Source: Prorocentrum cordatum | Lineage: Eukaryota > Sar > Dinophyceae > Prorocentrales > Prorocentraceae | Assembly (NCBI GenBank): GCA_963575745.1 | Contig: CAUYUJ010000951.1 | Coordinates: forward strand, 1 to 64,000 | DNA length: 64,000 nt | Reading direction: 5' to 3' | Part shown: piece by piece, positions 52,118-63,205 of the stretch | Layout: each line of letters starts with the position of its first letter | How positions within the stretch are numbered: position 1 is the stretch's first letter | Translations under genes and position numbers: made by a program | Notes under the pieces: model-generated | Seen by the model: the letters and a program-made list of their open reading frames with translations, nothing else | What the model was told of the DNA's origin: nothing | The model's database searches: none

Positions 52118-53110
52118 CATCAGCATCATCATCATCATCAGCATCATCATAATCATCACCATCATCATCATCATCATCATCATCATAATCATCATCAATA
52201 TCATCATCAAGATCCGCATCATCACCAGCATCAGCAGTATCATCATCATCATCAGCAGCATCATCAGCAGCAGAAGCATCATCAGCAGCAGCATCATCAT
52301 TAACAACACCATCATCGTAATATCAAGCATCCTCATCATCACCAGTATCATCGTCATCATCGTCATCTTCATCATCAGCATACTTCTCATCATCCTCGTC
52401 ATCACCAGCAGCATCAGCATATTGATGGACAACCTCATCATCACCATCAGCATCAGCATCATCATGATCATCCTCGTCATCATCACCACCGTCGTCGTCG
52501 CCGTCGCCATACCTCGTCATTATCATCACCACCATCAAGATTTCCAATCCTTATCATTACCATCGTAAACATCACCATCAACATCATCGTCATCGTCTAT
52601 ACCATCATCATCAGCATCATCAGCTTCACCATCATCACCATCATCAGCCTCATCATCATGATTATCATCGCCCCCATCATAATATTAATCCTCCTCTCAT
52701 CGTCCTCATCCTCATCGTCGTTTTTATCCGCATCATCGTCATCAGCATCAGCATCATCATTCCTCATCCTCAGTAGCACTTCCTTCATCGTCATCATCAT
52801 CAGCATCATCAGTATCAGCAGCATGAGCATCAGTATCATCGTCCGCATCATCAGCATCATCAGCATCATCATTCTCATCATACTTACCATCATCACCATC
52901 CTCATCATCATGATCGTCAACACCATCATTGTCATGAACAGTAATTGCCAGCAGCTTTATTTTCACCAGCATCATCATGGTCGTCATCGTCATCAGCAGC
53001 ATCGTCATAACATCATGATCATGATATCAGCCATCACCCTCAGCCTCGCCATCACCAGCATCATCCTCCCCATCACGACCCTCATAGGCACCATCATCAC
53101 CACCACCACA
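51665..53110. repeat. (TCC)n then (CAT)n tract, about 1.4 kb
   Basis: TCC repeats at 51665-51720 lead into the longest CAT/ATC array in the window, with TCC, CAG and CGT patches (for example at 51840-51870 and 52042-52080). It becomes progressively degenerate after about 52500. Confidence 0.95.
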
Positions 53111-53229
53111 TTCGCCACCACCACCACCGTCACGGGCCAGCGTCCTTCCATCCCTCCGCAATCGCACTGCACGGGTACCGCCCGAAACCTGCGCGCATGC
53201 ACTTTCACTGCACGAGCCTGTGTGAAAAC

Positions 53230-53560
53230 TCCTCTCGTCTTTCTCTCGGGGATGGTGCCCTCCCCGCTCCACCTCCAGGGCGGCGGCGCGTGTCCGCTCC
53301 CCCTGCCCTCACACCCTGCGCTCTTCAAAACAGCACGCCCCTCCCACTCCATGAGCTCCCTCCTCTGGGGAGGCCGCTTGGCACCGCGGCCCCCGCCTTC
53401 ACGACCTGTGCTTTCTCAGGGATCGCGCCCCTCCCACTCCACGAGCTCCCTCCTCCAGGGAGGCTTCTTGGGAGCGCAGCCCCTGTCCACACCACCTTTG
53501 CCTTCTCAGGAATCGCGCCCCTCCAACTCCACGAGCCCCAACACCACGTTCCCCACTCCG
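53230..53560. repeat. About 90-bp minisatellite, three to four copies
   Basis: Marker CGCCCCTCCCACTCCA(C/T)GAG recurs at about 53335, 53425 and 53517, with a diverged copy near 53255. The period of about 90 bp keeps a frame (RPSHSTSSLLQGG), so a repeat peptide is possible but unproven. Confidence 0.7.
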
Positions 53561-53758
53561 GGGAGAATGCGTCGAAGCGCCACACCTCTTTTTTCAGGAG
53601 CGCTCTGTCTACAAGAGAGGCCCAAAAAGTTCCCGAGAGACACCCAGAGAGGCCCCGAGCGATGCCCTGGGAAGGAAAACATCGCTGGCCCAAAGGGCCA
53701 GGGGGCGTGCTGAAATCCGCCGACCCTTTGGCATTTGTGAGAGGCTTTGCCCTCGCCA

Positions 53759-53792
<34 letters not shown>

Positions 53793-53990
53793 TTCCAGTC
53801 CCAAGGGTCGGCGGCATCGGTAGCAAAGGCCTTCCCAATCTCGGGTCAGAGGGCCATTCTACTTCTAGAGCGCGCGCGGGCTCCGGCCCCCCTGGGGGTC
53901 CCCAGACGAAAACAGCCCCAGGCGATACCCGGCAGACTCCGGGCCACGGCTGCTGGGAACTCCTGGGAGCGGCCCTGGTGGCCCCCAGTG
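53561..53990. other. Spacer with (GTC)n at 53757-53792
   Basis: Unique GC-rich DNA with a short GTC run and the word GGGTCGGCGGCATCGG. No gene. Confidence 0.5.
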
Positions 53991-54650
53991 CGCCCCAGGA
54001 GCGGCCCAAGGAGTTTCCAAGTAGGCGGCAGGCCCCACAGCATCAGGCCAAGAGCGCTCCAGGACGGCCCAAGATGGCTTCAAGATGGTCCAGGAGGCAC
54101 CCAAAACGGCCCAAGAGGGCTCCAAAAAGGCCCGAAGAGGGCCCCAACTGGCAAAATTCCTTAGTCTTGCTGGGATGTTCACAAGATGTTGCCAGATTTT
54201 GACGTTGCCGCCTTTGCGGGTTCCCGACCGCCAAGGACGAGCCAAGAGGCCGACAAGATCGCCCTAAGTCAGCCCAAGAGGCATTCCAAAACGGCCCAAG
54301 AGGCCTCACAAGAGAGCTGCTGACCCCAACACGGCCGCAAAAGGGGGAATCCAAACTCACATGCTGAGCCTGCCCGAAAGATAGCACCCGAGCCCGCCAG
54401 CAGGCCTCCAAGAAGCCCCCTGGAGGCCCCTGGAGGCCCAAAAAGCTGCGACAAGAGGCCCCCAAGAGGCCCCAGGAGGTCACGAAAATGCCGCCATGTC
54501 GCCCGCGAAAGGCATCCGAAGAGATCCCTGGAAGCATTTCAAAGAGGCCCCCAAGGGCCCTCCAAGGGATTCCGAAGATACCACCACGAGTCCCCCGAGA
54601 GGCATCCCAACAGACCATGAGCAGCCTCCCAACAGAGGCCTCTTGTCCAT
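53991..54650. repeat. Plus-oriented minisatellite with diverged core
   Basis: GGCCCAAGA-type repeats with a core at about 54145-54235. No gene. Confidence 0.75.
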
Positions 54651-55060
54651 GACCCAGTCTGGCCGAAGGCCACTGCACACTATGCGCAGGAAGGGCCAAC
54701 GGAGTGGGCGAAGCGATCCGCCGCCCCGCCGGGTACGGCGCGCGAGATCACGGCCGCACGATCTGCCAGAATTGGCTCGCGCGAGTCTTCTCACCAGCGC
54801 ACGTGTCATACCTGTCCCTGGCCGCGGAGCCTCTGCGAACCCCTCCCCGGCTCCTCTCCGGGGACCGCTCGCTCCGTCGGCCCTGAAGACCTGGGGTACA
54901 CGTCGTTCATTTCTAATCGTGCTCATTTCTAAGTGTGCTCGTCTCTATTTATCCCTGGCCCCCTAGCTGCCAGGAAGAAGCCCAGGATAGAACAATTAGA
55001 GATGAAAGGGTCTTGGCCCCCCAAAAATCAAAGAACTTTCGAAACATTTAGAAATTAACC
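54651..55060. other. Unique spacer with AT-rich right end, no gene recognised
   Basis: The last 150 bp include TTCATTTCTAATCGTGCTC / TCATTTCTAAGTGTGCTC tandem blocks of about 21 bp. Confidence 0.45.
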
Positions 55061-56340
55061 ATGTGTGCTACTTTGGGCCGTTCGTGCCTCTCCACCTTCG
55101 TCTGGGTCCTCAAGACCTGCAAGCCCGGGTGGGCAAAAAAACCTTTCTGCAGATCACGACGAGTTTGACGATCGCAGCCGTCTCGGGCTTCCCCCATTGT
55201 GCCTCGTCTGGAGCTCCCGTGCATCTCCCCAGACTCCTCCTTCCATTCTGGAATCTGCGGGTGCTCTTTCCGGGCGCCCTGACTGTCTCTCGCCCCCCCC
55301 CCCTGGAGCTCTCTGGGCGCCTTCTGGGCGGCTTTGTCGGTCGTCCGGGGAGCGCCGCCAGAGAGCCCTTTGGGAGCCTCCTCTCCAGGAGCCAAAGACC
55401 AAGTCGGGATGTTTTATGTCCCCCCCGCCCGTTTCCTTCACACTCCGCCGCACTCCGCCCATCCTGGCCACTTTTCGGGGCCCTCTCGGGGCACCCGAGA
55501 GCCCTTTCTGGGCCGAGCCCGACGGTTGCTGAGGCTTGTCCAGCCTCTCTGCGGCCGTCCTGGCGGCTTGTCGGGGCCCTCCTCTGCTTCCACGAGCAGG
55601 TTCTCGTTAACTGCTCGCGCCGTCTTGGGCCGTCTTAGCCTCTCTGTGGCCCAGTACTCAAGTAGCCCACTTCTTTCTACAGCGAGCCTCGTCAAGTCTG
55701 GCCGCGGGATCCACGACTTCCCACATCTGCACCAAAGTGAGCGCGCTCCAAAAACAGCGGTGCGGCGGTGTCTGTCCCCTCGGGGCCGTTCAATTGAATT
55801 CGCCTGGCACCTTGTGGGCTTTGGCCGTGTTAACGGGCGAGGCCCGTTCCCAGAGCCCTCTGGGGCCGTCTCTGGTCCCTCCGAGGTCCTCTTCGAGTCA
55901 TGTTGAGACAATATCCCGAAGATGCCACAAAAACCTTCGAAAACAAACGAGATTGAATGGTTTGGGCAATGTCGGGCGTCCCTGTTCGCTTCGCGGAGCT
56001 TTCTTGGGGCCCTCTTACGGCCCCTGATGACACTCTTAGGGGCCTCTCTGGCCACGCTGGAGCACCTCCAGGTGCTCTCGAGCCGTCCTGGAGGCCTCTC
56101 GGTCCCCTCCTGGGCCGTATGGCCGCACTCTTGGGCGCCCTCTTGAGCCGTCGTGGGCGCGCCTGGGGGGGTCCCTGGAGGCCTTTTTCTGGGGTCCCAA
56201 AACTAACTGGCGAAGCCTCCTTTTCACCTCTCCGTATCACTCCTCGGTTTCGTCTGCCGCGTTCCATACCTTTGGGTGCCTTCTGGGGGCCGTGTTCGGC
56301 TTCGGGCCCTCTCTGGGTTTGTTCTGCTTTGGGGGGGGGG
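55061..56340. repeat. Degraded minus-oriented minisatellite
   Basis: CTCTTGGGGCC/CCTCTCGGGGCC words in the orientation of the left arm, heavily diverged. A block at about 55763-55835 (GTTCAATTGAATTCG, GGCCGTGTTAACGGG) is duplicated at about 56448-56522. Confidence 0.55.
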
Positions 56341-56447
56341 GGCCTGAGGCTGCCTTGAACCCCCTCCGCTCGCCCTGTGATCATTTCAGTTGCCCTCCTC
56401 TTCCTCCACCAAGCCTCCCAAACTCCCCGCGTTCCTCAGAAAGTGAG

Positions 56448-56522
56448 GCGGCAGTGTATGCCCCCTCAAGGGGCGTTCAACTGCATTCGGCTGGCCCCCT
56501 GCGGGCCCTGGCCGTGTTAACG
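56448..56522. repeat. Second copy of the GGCCGTGTTAACGGG block
   Basis: GGCGGCAGTGTATGCCCCCT..GTTCAACTGCATTCG..GGCCGTGTTAACGGG aligns with 55763-55835. Confidence 0.7.
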
Positions 56523-56524
56523 GG

Positions 56525-56837
56525 GTAGATGATGAAAGAGTATGTGGAATGTAGAAAAGAACACGGTGGGAAAAAAACGCACACAGATGGAGAAGTGTTT
56601 TCCCACAGATGGAGAAGTGCTGGTCCACATGCATCTCACACTTCTACATATGTGGAAACACACACACACACACACTAGGTGGAAAACACACAAGGGTGTG
56701 TGTGTGTGCGCTTCCACAGATGGATCAGTGTGGGATGCATGCATACATGTATACGGGAGCGGCTTCGCGCATATTCCGCCGCCCTAAGATGTTTCAAAAA
56801 AAGGCGAGCTCCCTTGGTTAACCCGCCTGGGACGCCC
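56525..56837. other. Spacer with opposed (CA)n and (TG)n runs
   Basis: A CA run at about 56657-56676 and a TG run at about 56695-56709 are complementary and could fold back. CCACAGATGGA words recur three times (near 56595, 56713 and, in variant form, 56582). No gene. Confidence 0.55.
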
Positions 56838-56882
56838 CTGTGCCGCTGGGCACAGAGTGGGCGTGTCCTCAGATCCTCTGCC
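56838..56882. repeat. Short dispersed element, copy 2
   Basis: GTGCCGCTGGGCAC with a downstream GAGTGGGCGTGTCCTCAGAT matches 20490-20550. The base change in the loop leaves the GTGCC/GGCAC stem intact. Confidence 0.7.
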
Positions 56883-56887
56883 CTATC

Positions 56888-57118
56888 CCCTCCTCCTCCT
56901 CCTCCTCCTCCTCCTCCTCCTCCTCCTACTCCTCCTCCTCCTCCTCCTCCTCCCCCTCCTCCTCCTCCTCCTCCTCCTCCTCCTCCTCCTCTCTCCCCTC
57001 CTCTCCTCTCTCCTCCTCCTCCTCCTCCTCCTCCTCTCCCTCCTCCTCCTCCTCCTCCTCCTCCTCCCCTCTCTCCTCCTCCTCCTCCTCCTCCGCCTCC
57101 TCCTCCTCCTCCTCCCCT
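56888..57118. repeat. (TCC)n pyrimidine tract
   Basis: About 230 bp of CTC/TCC repeats. Confidence 0.95.
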
Positions 57119-57830
57119 GAGCCTCAGCCCTCACTCTTGAGGAGTCTTCATGGGCCCGGAGCACAAATTGCAAAATCCCTGGGGGTTCTCGCGTCCGGTC
57201 GGGGGCTTGTCGCGGTTCCCCGCGGCTTGTCGCACGACTGTCTGGGGCCCAAGAGGGCCCCAAGACGGGCCAAGAGAGCCCCAAAAGACCCCCAAGATGG
57301 TCCAAGAGTGCTCCGAGTCGCCCAAAGATCGCTCCAAAACGCCCGAGACGGCCCCAAGACGGTCCAAGAGGCTTCCAAGACACCCCCAGATGCTCCCAAG
57401 AGGGCCCCAAGAGGCCAAACTGATTGACTTGCCTTGGGTGTTTGAAGGATTTGGGCGTTCTCGCTTTTTCGGTTTCCCGACGCTCCAAGACGACCAACGA
57501 GGCGCCCAAGATCGCCCCAAGACGGCCCAACGACAACCCAAGAGGCGCCCAAGACGGCCCAATAGGGCCCAAGGGGCCCAGATGGGGAACCCGAACTGGC
57601 ATTTCAGAGTCCCGATGGGCCCCCAGAAGGCCCCAATGGGCCCCCAATAAGCCCCCAGGATGCCCCAAGAGGCTCCCAAAAAGCCCCAAGAGGCCCCCAC
57701 GAGGCCTCAAAACTGCTCCCAAGAGGCCCCCGAGAGCGCTCCGAAGAGACCCGAAGAAGCATCCCTGAGGTCTCCGACCCGCAACCCAGGCACGGTGGCG
57801 GGATGGGCCGAAGGCCATGATATCCGCCGC

Positions 57831-57901
57831 CCCCTGCTTGCAGGGGTGCACGGCGTGCTGGATGTTTCAGGTTTTGGTTTTGGTTCTTTTTCCAAAAGAA
57901 C
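57831..57901. other. Hairpin module, unit 1 (III and IV only)
   Basis: Hairpin III CCCCTG-CTTG-CAGGGG (57831-57846) and hairpin IV GTTCTTTT-TCC-AAAAGAAC (57883-57901). Hairpins I and II are missing upstream. Confidence 0.75.
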
Positions 57902-58707
57902 TCCCCAGTGGGCTCCGGCCCGTCCCGCCACCGTGCCCAAAAACGGCCGTTTCGCTCGGGACATCCTCAAAAAATCGCGAAGATGGCCCAAGATGGCCTC
58001 CAAGTCCGCCCGAGATGGTCCAAGACGGCCTCCAAAACGGCCCAAGAGAGTCCAAGACGGCCCAAGACGGCCCAAGAGGCCCCCCAGAGGCCTCCCAGAC
58101 GGCCCAAGAGGCCTCCAAGAGGTCCTCCAGGAGAGTCCGAAGAGGCCAAAATCATTGATTTTCCTTTGGTTTTTGAAGGATTTTGGCATTTGCGCCTTTT
58201 CGGCTCTCCGACGGCTCAAGACGGCCCAAGAAGCCCCCAAGATCGCCCAAGAGGCCCCCAAGAGAGCCCCCTGATGGCCCAAGTGGCCTCCAAGATGGCC
58301 CCTAGAGGGCCCCAAGAGGCCCAAGAGGCCTCCAACACGCCCAAGATGGCCTCCAAGACGCCCAAGATGGCCTCCAAGACGGCCCTGGAGCGCCCCAAGA
58401 GGGTCCCCCGTTGGCCCAGAAAGGCCCCCAAAACGGCTCCCGACGGCGTCAGACGTGCCAGGAACCCACCAAGATGGCCGAAGTTCGCTCGAAGCTGGCC
58501 CAAAAGGGCCCAAGAGGCCCCCAAGAGGGCCTCCAGGAAGGCCAAAAGATGCCAAAATCACTGATTTTCCGAAGGTTTTTGATGGATTTGGGCATTTCCC
58601 TTTTTTCGGCCTTCCGACGGCCCGACACGGCCCAAGAGCCCCCAAAGATCGCCGAAAGATCGCCCAAGAGGCCTCCAAGACGGCGACGATGACCATCAAG
58701 ACGCCAC

Positions 58708-58923
58708 GTGTTCCCCGAAGGCTTTCCAAACCGATTCGGGGAACACATGGTCCGATGGCTTGGCAGGCCTGGCCTCAACGTTCGGCCACATAGGCGCTTC
58801 CACAAAGGCAGGGGGCGGCGGTGATTCGCCGTAGGCGTCTTCGATCCGCCGCCCCCTGCTTGCAGGGGTGCACGGCGTGCTGGATGATTCAGGTTTTGGT
58901 TTTGGTTCTTTTTCTAAAAGAAC
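58708..58923. other. Hairpin module, unit 2 (I-IV)
   Basis: I: GTGTTCCCCGAA (58708-58719) with TTCGGGGAACAC (58735-58746), 12 bp perfect. II: GCAGGGGGCGGCGG (58808-58821) with CCGCCGCCCCCTGC (58846-58859), 14 bp perfect. III: CCCCTG-CTTG-CAGGGG (58853-58868), which overlaps the right arm of II. IV: GTTCTTTT-TCT-AAAAGAAC (58905-58923). Confidence 0.85.
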
Positions 58924-59639
58924 TCCCCAGTGGGCTTCGGCCCGTCCCGCCGGCCACCCGCGCGTTTCCCAAAATGCGTCTGTCAATGCCCAAAAACGGC
59001 CGTTTCGCTCGGGACATCCTCAAAAAATCGCGAAGATGGCCCAAGATGGCCTCCAAGTCCGCCCGAGATGGTCCAAGACGGCCTCCAAAACGGCCCAAGA
59101 GAGTCCAAGACGGCCCAAGACGGCCCAAGAGGCCCCCCAGAGGCCTCCCAGACGGCCCAAGAGGCCTCCAAGAGGTCCTCCAGGAGAGTCCGAAGAGGCC
59201 AAAATCATTGATTTTCCCTTGGTTTTTGAAGGATTTTGGCATTTGCGCCTTTTCGGCTCTCCGACGGCTCAAGACGGCCCAAGAAGCCCCCAAAGATCGC
59301 CCAAGAGGCCCCCAAGAGAGCCCCATGATGGCCCAAGTGGCCTCCAAGATGGCCCCTAGAGGGGCCCCAAGAGGGCCCAAGAGGCCTCCAACACGCCCAA
59401 GATGGCCTCCCAGACGCCCAAGATGGCCTCCAGGACGGCCCTGGAGCATTCCAAGCGGGCCCCAAGTCGGCCCATAGAGGCCCCCCAAACGGCTTCCGAC
59501 GGCTTCAGACGTGCCAGGAACCCACCAAGATGGCCGAAGTTGGCTCGACGCTGGCCCGAGACGGCCCAAAAAGCCCCAAAGATCGCCCAAAGCTTGCCCA
59601 AGAGGCCTCCAAGACGGCCAAGATGACCTTCAAGATGCC

Positions 59640-59857
59640 CACGTGTTCCCCGAAGGCTTTCCAAACCGATTCGGGGAACACGTGGTCCGATAGCTTGGCA
59701 GGTCTGGCCTCAACGTTCGGCCACATAGGCGCTTCCAAAAAGGCAGGGGGCGGCGGTGATTCGCCGTAGGCGTCTTCGATCCGCCGCCCCCTGCTTGCAG
59801 GGGTGCACGGCGTGCTGGATGATTCAGTTTTGGTTTTGGTTCTTTTTCTAAAAGAAC
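59640..59857. other. Hairpin module, unit 3 (I-IV)
   Basis: I is extended to 15 perfect pairs: CACGTGTTCCCCGAA (59640-59654) with TTCGGGGAACACGTG (59670-59684). II: 59743-59756 with 59781-59794, 14 bp perfect. III: 59788-59803. IV: 59839-59857. Confidence 0.85.
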
Positions 59858-60653
59858 TCCCCAGTGGGCTTCGGCCCGTCCCGCCGGCCACCCGTAAATT
59901 TCCGAAAATCCGTCTGTCAATGCCTTTGTTGCCCCAACTTGGCCCAAGATGGCCTCCAAGACGGCCAAGATGGCCCAAGATGGCCTCCAAGATGCTTCCA
60001 AGACGGCCACGATGGCCTCCAAGACGGGTAAGATGGCTCCAAGATGCCTCCAAGACGGCCCAAGATGCCCTCCAAGACGGCCAAGATGGCCCCAAGATGC
60101 CTCCAAGATGGCCCACGAGGCCTCCAAGACGTTCTCCAGGAGAGCCCGAAGAGGCCAAAATCATTGGTTTTCCTTAGGTTTTTGAAGGTTTTTTGCGTTT
60201 TCTTCTTTTCGGCCTTCCGACGGCCCAAGAGGCCCCCAAGATCGCCCAAGAGGCCTCCAAGAAGGCCCTATGACGGCCCAAGGGCCCCCCAAGACGGCCC
60301 CAAGAGCGCCCCAAGACGGCCCAAGAGGCCTCCAAGACGCCCAACATGGCCTCCAAGACGGCCCTGAAGCGCCCCAAGAGGGCCCCAAGACGGCCCAGAG
60401 AGGCCCCCAAGACGGCTCCAGACGGCGTCAGACGGACCAGGAACGCCCTAAGACGGCCAAAGAGACCCCCAGGAAGCCCCCAAAGGCCCCCAAGAGGCCC
60501 AAGGAGGCCCCCAAGATGCCTCCAAGAGGCCTCGAAGAGGCCCCCAAGAAACTCCCAACAGACCCCAAGGGTGCCCCAAGAGACTCCTGACAACCCTCAT
60601 CCTCCTACTCTATTTCTTCCTCTTCCTCTTCCTGTTCACAATCATTCTCTCCC

Positions 60654-60879
60654 ATGTGTTCCCCGAAAGCTTTCCAAACCGACTCGGGGAACTCATGGTC
60701 CGATAGCTTGGCCAAGCTCTAGTCCAACTTTCGGCAACATCGGCGTTTCCAAAAAGGCAGGGGGCGGCGGTGATTCGCCGTAGGCGTCTTCGATCCGCCG
60801 CCCCCTGTGGTCTTGCCACAGGGGTGCACGGCGTGCTGGACGTTTCAGGTTTTGGTTTTGGTTCTTTTTCTAAAAGAAC
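60654..60879. other. Hairpin module, unit 4 (I-IV, lengthened III)
   Basis: I: GTTCCCCGA/TCGGGGAAC (60658-60666, 60684-60692), flanked by ATG/CAT after one mismatch. II: left arm 60757-60770 with right arm 60795-60807. III has grown to nine perfect pairs, CCCCTGTGG-TCTTG-CCACAGGGG (60802-60824). IV: 60861-60879. Confidence 0.85.
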
Positions 60880-61679
60880 TCCCCAGTGGGCTTCGGCCCG
60901 TCCCGCCGGCCACCCGTAAGTTTCCGAAAATCCATCTGTCAATGCCTTTGTTGCCCCAACTTGGCCCAAGATGGCCTCCAAGACGGCCAAGATGGCCCAA
61001 GATGGCCTCCAAGATGCCTCCAAGACGGCCAAGATGGCCTCCAAGACGGGTAAGATGGCTCCAAGATGCCTCCAAGACGGCCCAAGATGCCCTCCAAGAC
61101 GGCCAAGATGGCCCCAAGATGCCTCCAAGATGGCCCAAGAGGCCTCCAAGACGTTCTCCAGGAGAGCCCGAAGAGGCCAAAATCATTGGTTTTCCTTAGG
61201 TTTTTCAAGGTTTTTTGCGTTTTCTTCTTTTCGGCCTTCCGACGGCCCAAGAGGCCCCCAAGATCGCCCAAGAGGCCTCCAAGAAGGCCCTATGACGGCC
61301 CAAGGGCCCCCCAAGACGGCCCCAAGAGCGCCCCAAGACGGCCCAAGAGGCCTCCAAGACGCCCAACATGGCCTCCAAGACGGCCCTGAAGCGCCCCAAG
61401 AGGGCCCCAAGACGGCCCAGAGAGGCCCCCAAGACGGCTCCAGACGGCGTCAGACGGACCAGGAACGCCCTAAGACGGCCAAAGAGACCCCCAGGAAGCC
61501 CCCAAAGGCCCCCAAGAGGCCCAAGGAGGCCCCCAAGATGCCTCCAAGAGGCCTCGAAGAGGCCCCCAAGAAGCCCCCAACAGACCCCAAGGGTGCCCCA
61601 AGAGACTCCTAACAACCCTCATCCTCCTACTCTATTTCTTCCTCTTCCTCTTCCTGTTCATAATCATTCTCTCCCATGT

Positions 61680-61897
61680 GTTCCCCGAAAGCTTTCCAAA
61701 CCGACTCGGGGAACTCATGGTCCGATAGCTTGGCCAAGCTCTAATCCAACTTTCGGCCACATCGGCCTCTCCAAAAAGGCAGGGGGCGGCGGTGATTCGC
61801 CGTAGGCGTCTTCGATCCGCCACCCCCTGTTGATTCATCACAGGGGTGCCTGGCGTGCTGAACCCTCTCGGTTTCGGTTTTGGTTCTCCAGAAGAAC
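61680..61897. other. Hairpin module, unit 5 (I-IV, altered III and IV)
   Basis: I: 61680-61688 with 61706-61714. II: 61779-61792 with 61817-61829, one mismatch. III: CCCCTG-T-TGAT-TC-ATCA-CAGGGG (61824-61846), ten pairs with one bulged T. IV is shortened on both sides to GTTCT-CCAGA-AGAAC (61883-61897). Confidence 0.8.
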
Positions 61898-62658
61898 TCC
61901 CCCCTGGGGCTTCGGCCCGTCCCGCCGGCCACCCGGAAAGATTGCCAAGGACCTCAATCCGGAAAAAAAATCTCCAAGATGGCCCAAGATGGCCTCCAAG
62001 ATGGCCACGTTGGCCCAATATGGCCTGCAAGATGGTCCAAGATAGCCTCCAAGTCCGCCCAAGATGATCCAACACGGCCTCCAAGACGGCCCAAGAGGGC
62101 CCAAGACGGCCCAAGACGGCCCAAGAGGCCCCTCAGAGGCCTCCAAGACGGCCCAAGAGGCCTCCAAGAGGTCCTCCGGGAGGGCCCGAAGAGGCCAAAT
62201 TCATTGATTTTCCCTCGGGCTTCGAAGGATATGGGCAGTTGTTTCTTCTCGACGTTCCGACTGCTCGAGACGGCCCAAGAGGCCCCCAAGATCGCTCCAA
62301 GATCGCCCACGAGGCCTCCAAGATGGCCCCATGACGGCCCATGAGGCCCCCAAGAGGGCCCCAAGACGGGCCAAGAGGCCTCCAAGACGCCCAAGATGGC
62401 CTCCAAGACGGCCCCGAAGCCGTTTCAGAGAGGCCCCAAAGACGGCTCCCGACGGCGTCAGACAGGCAAGGAACGCCCTAAGACGCCCAAAGAGGCCCCC
62501 GAGAAGTCCCAAAAAGGCCCCAAGAGGCCCTCAAGAGGCTCCAACATGGCCTCCGAGACGGTCCCAAGATGGCCCAATCGAGCCCAAGAGGCTCCGAAGA
62601 GGCATCCTCCCCCTTCTCCTTTTTCCTCCTTCTCATCCTCTTCCTCTTCCTCCCCCAC

Positions 62659-62697
62659 GTGTTCCCCGAAGGCTTTCCAAACCGACTCGAGGAACAC
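62659..62697. other. Isolated hairpin I between units 5 and 6
   Basis: GTGTTCCCCGA (62659-62669) with TCGAGGAACAC (62687-62697), one mismatch. No II-IV follow. A pyrimidine patch lies just upstream. Confidence 0.7.
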
Positions 62698-62869
62698 ATG
62701 GTCCGATAGCTTCGCCCCCAAAGATGCCTCCAAGACGGCCCAAGATGCCTCCAAGACGGCCTAACCTGGCGTCAATATTGCCCAATACAGCTCAAGAGGC
62801 CTCCAATGAGAAGCTCCCAGGCGGCTCCAGGAGTGTCCCCAGAGGCTCCCAAGATGCCCCCTCTTCCTG

Positions 62870-62960
62870 CTTCTTCTCCTCCTCCTCCTCCTCCTCCTCC
62901 TCCTACTCCTCCTCCTCCTCCTCCTCCTTCTCCTCCACCTCCTCCTCCGCCTCCTCCTGA
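62870..62960. repeat. Short (TCC)n tract
   Basis: CTCCTC repeats inside the array, about 85 bp. Confidence 0.9.
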
Positions 62961-62983
62961 CCTTCCCCGCCATTCTCCACTAC

Positions 62984-63205
62984 GTGTTCCCCGAAGGCTT
63001 TCCACAACGGCTGCGGGCACACATAGTCCGATAGCTTGGAAGAGCTCTTGCCACAACGCTCGGCCACATGGGCGATTCTAGAAGGCAGGGAGCGGCGGTG
63101 ATGCTCTGGAGGCGTCTTCAATCCGCCGCCCCCTTTTGCTTGCAAGAGGGGTGCCTGGCGTGCCAAATCCTATCGTTGTTGGTTTGGGTTCTTTTCCGAA
63201 AGAAC
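62984..63205. other. Hairpin module, unit 6 (I decayed, II-IV kept)
   Basis: I is degenerate. II: 63085-63098 with 63123-63134, one mismatch. III: CCCCTTTTGC-TT-GCAAGAGGGG (63130-63151), ten pairs with one G-T. IV: GTTCTTT-TCCG-AAAGAAC (63188-63205), one pair shorter on both arms. Confidence 0.75.
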
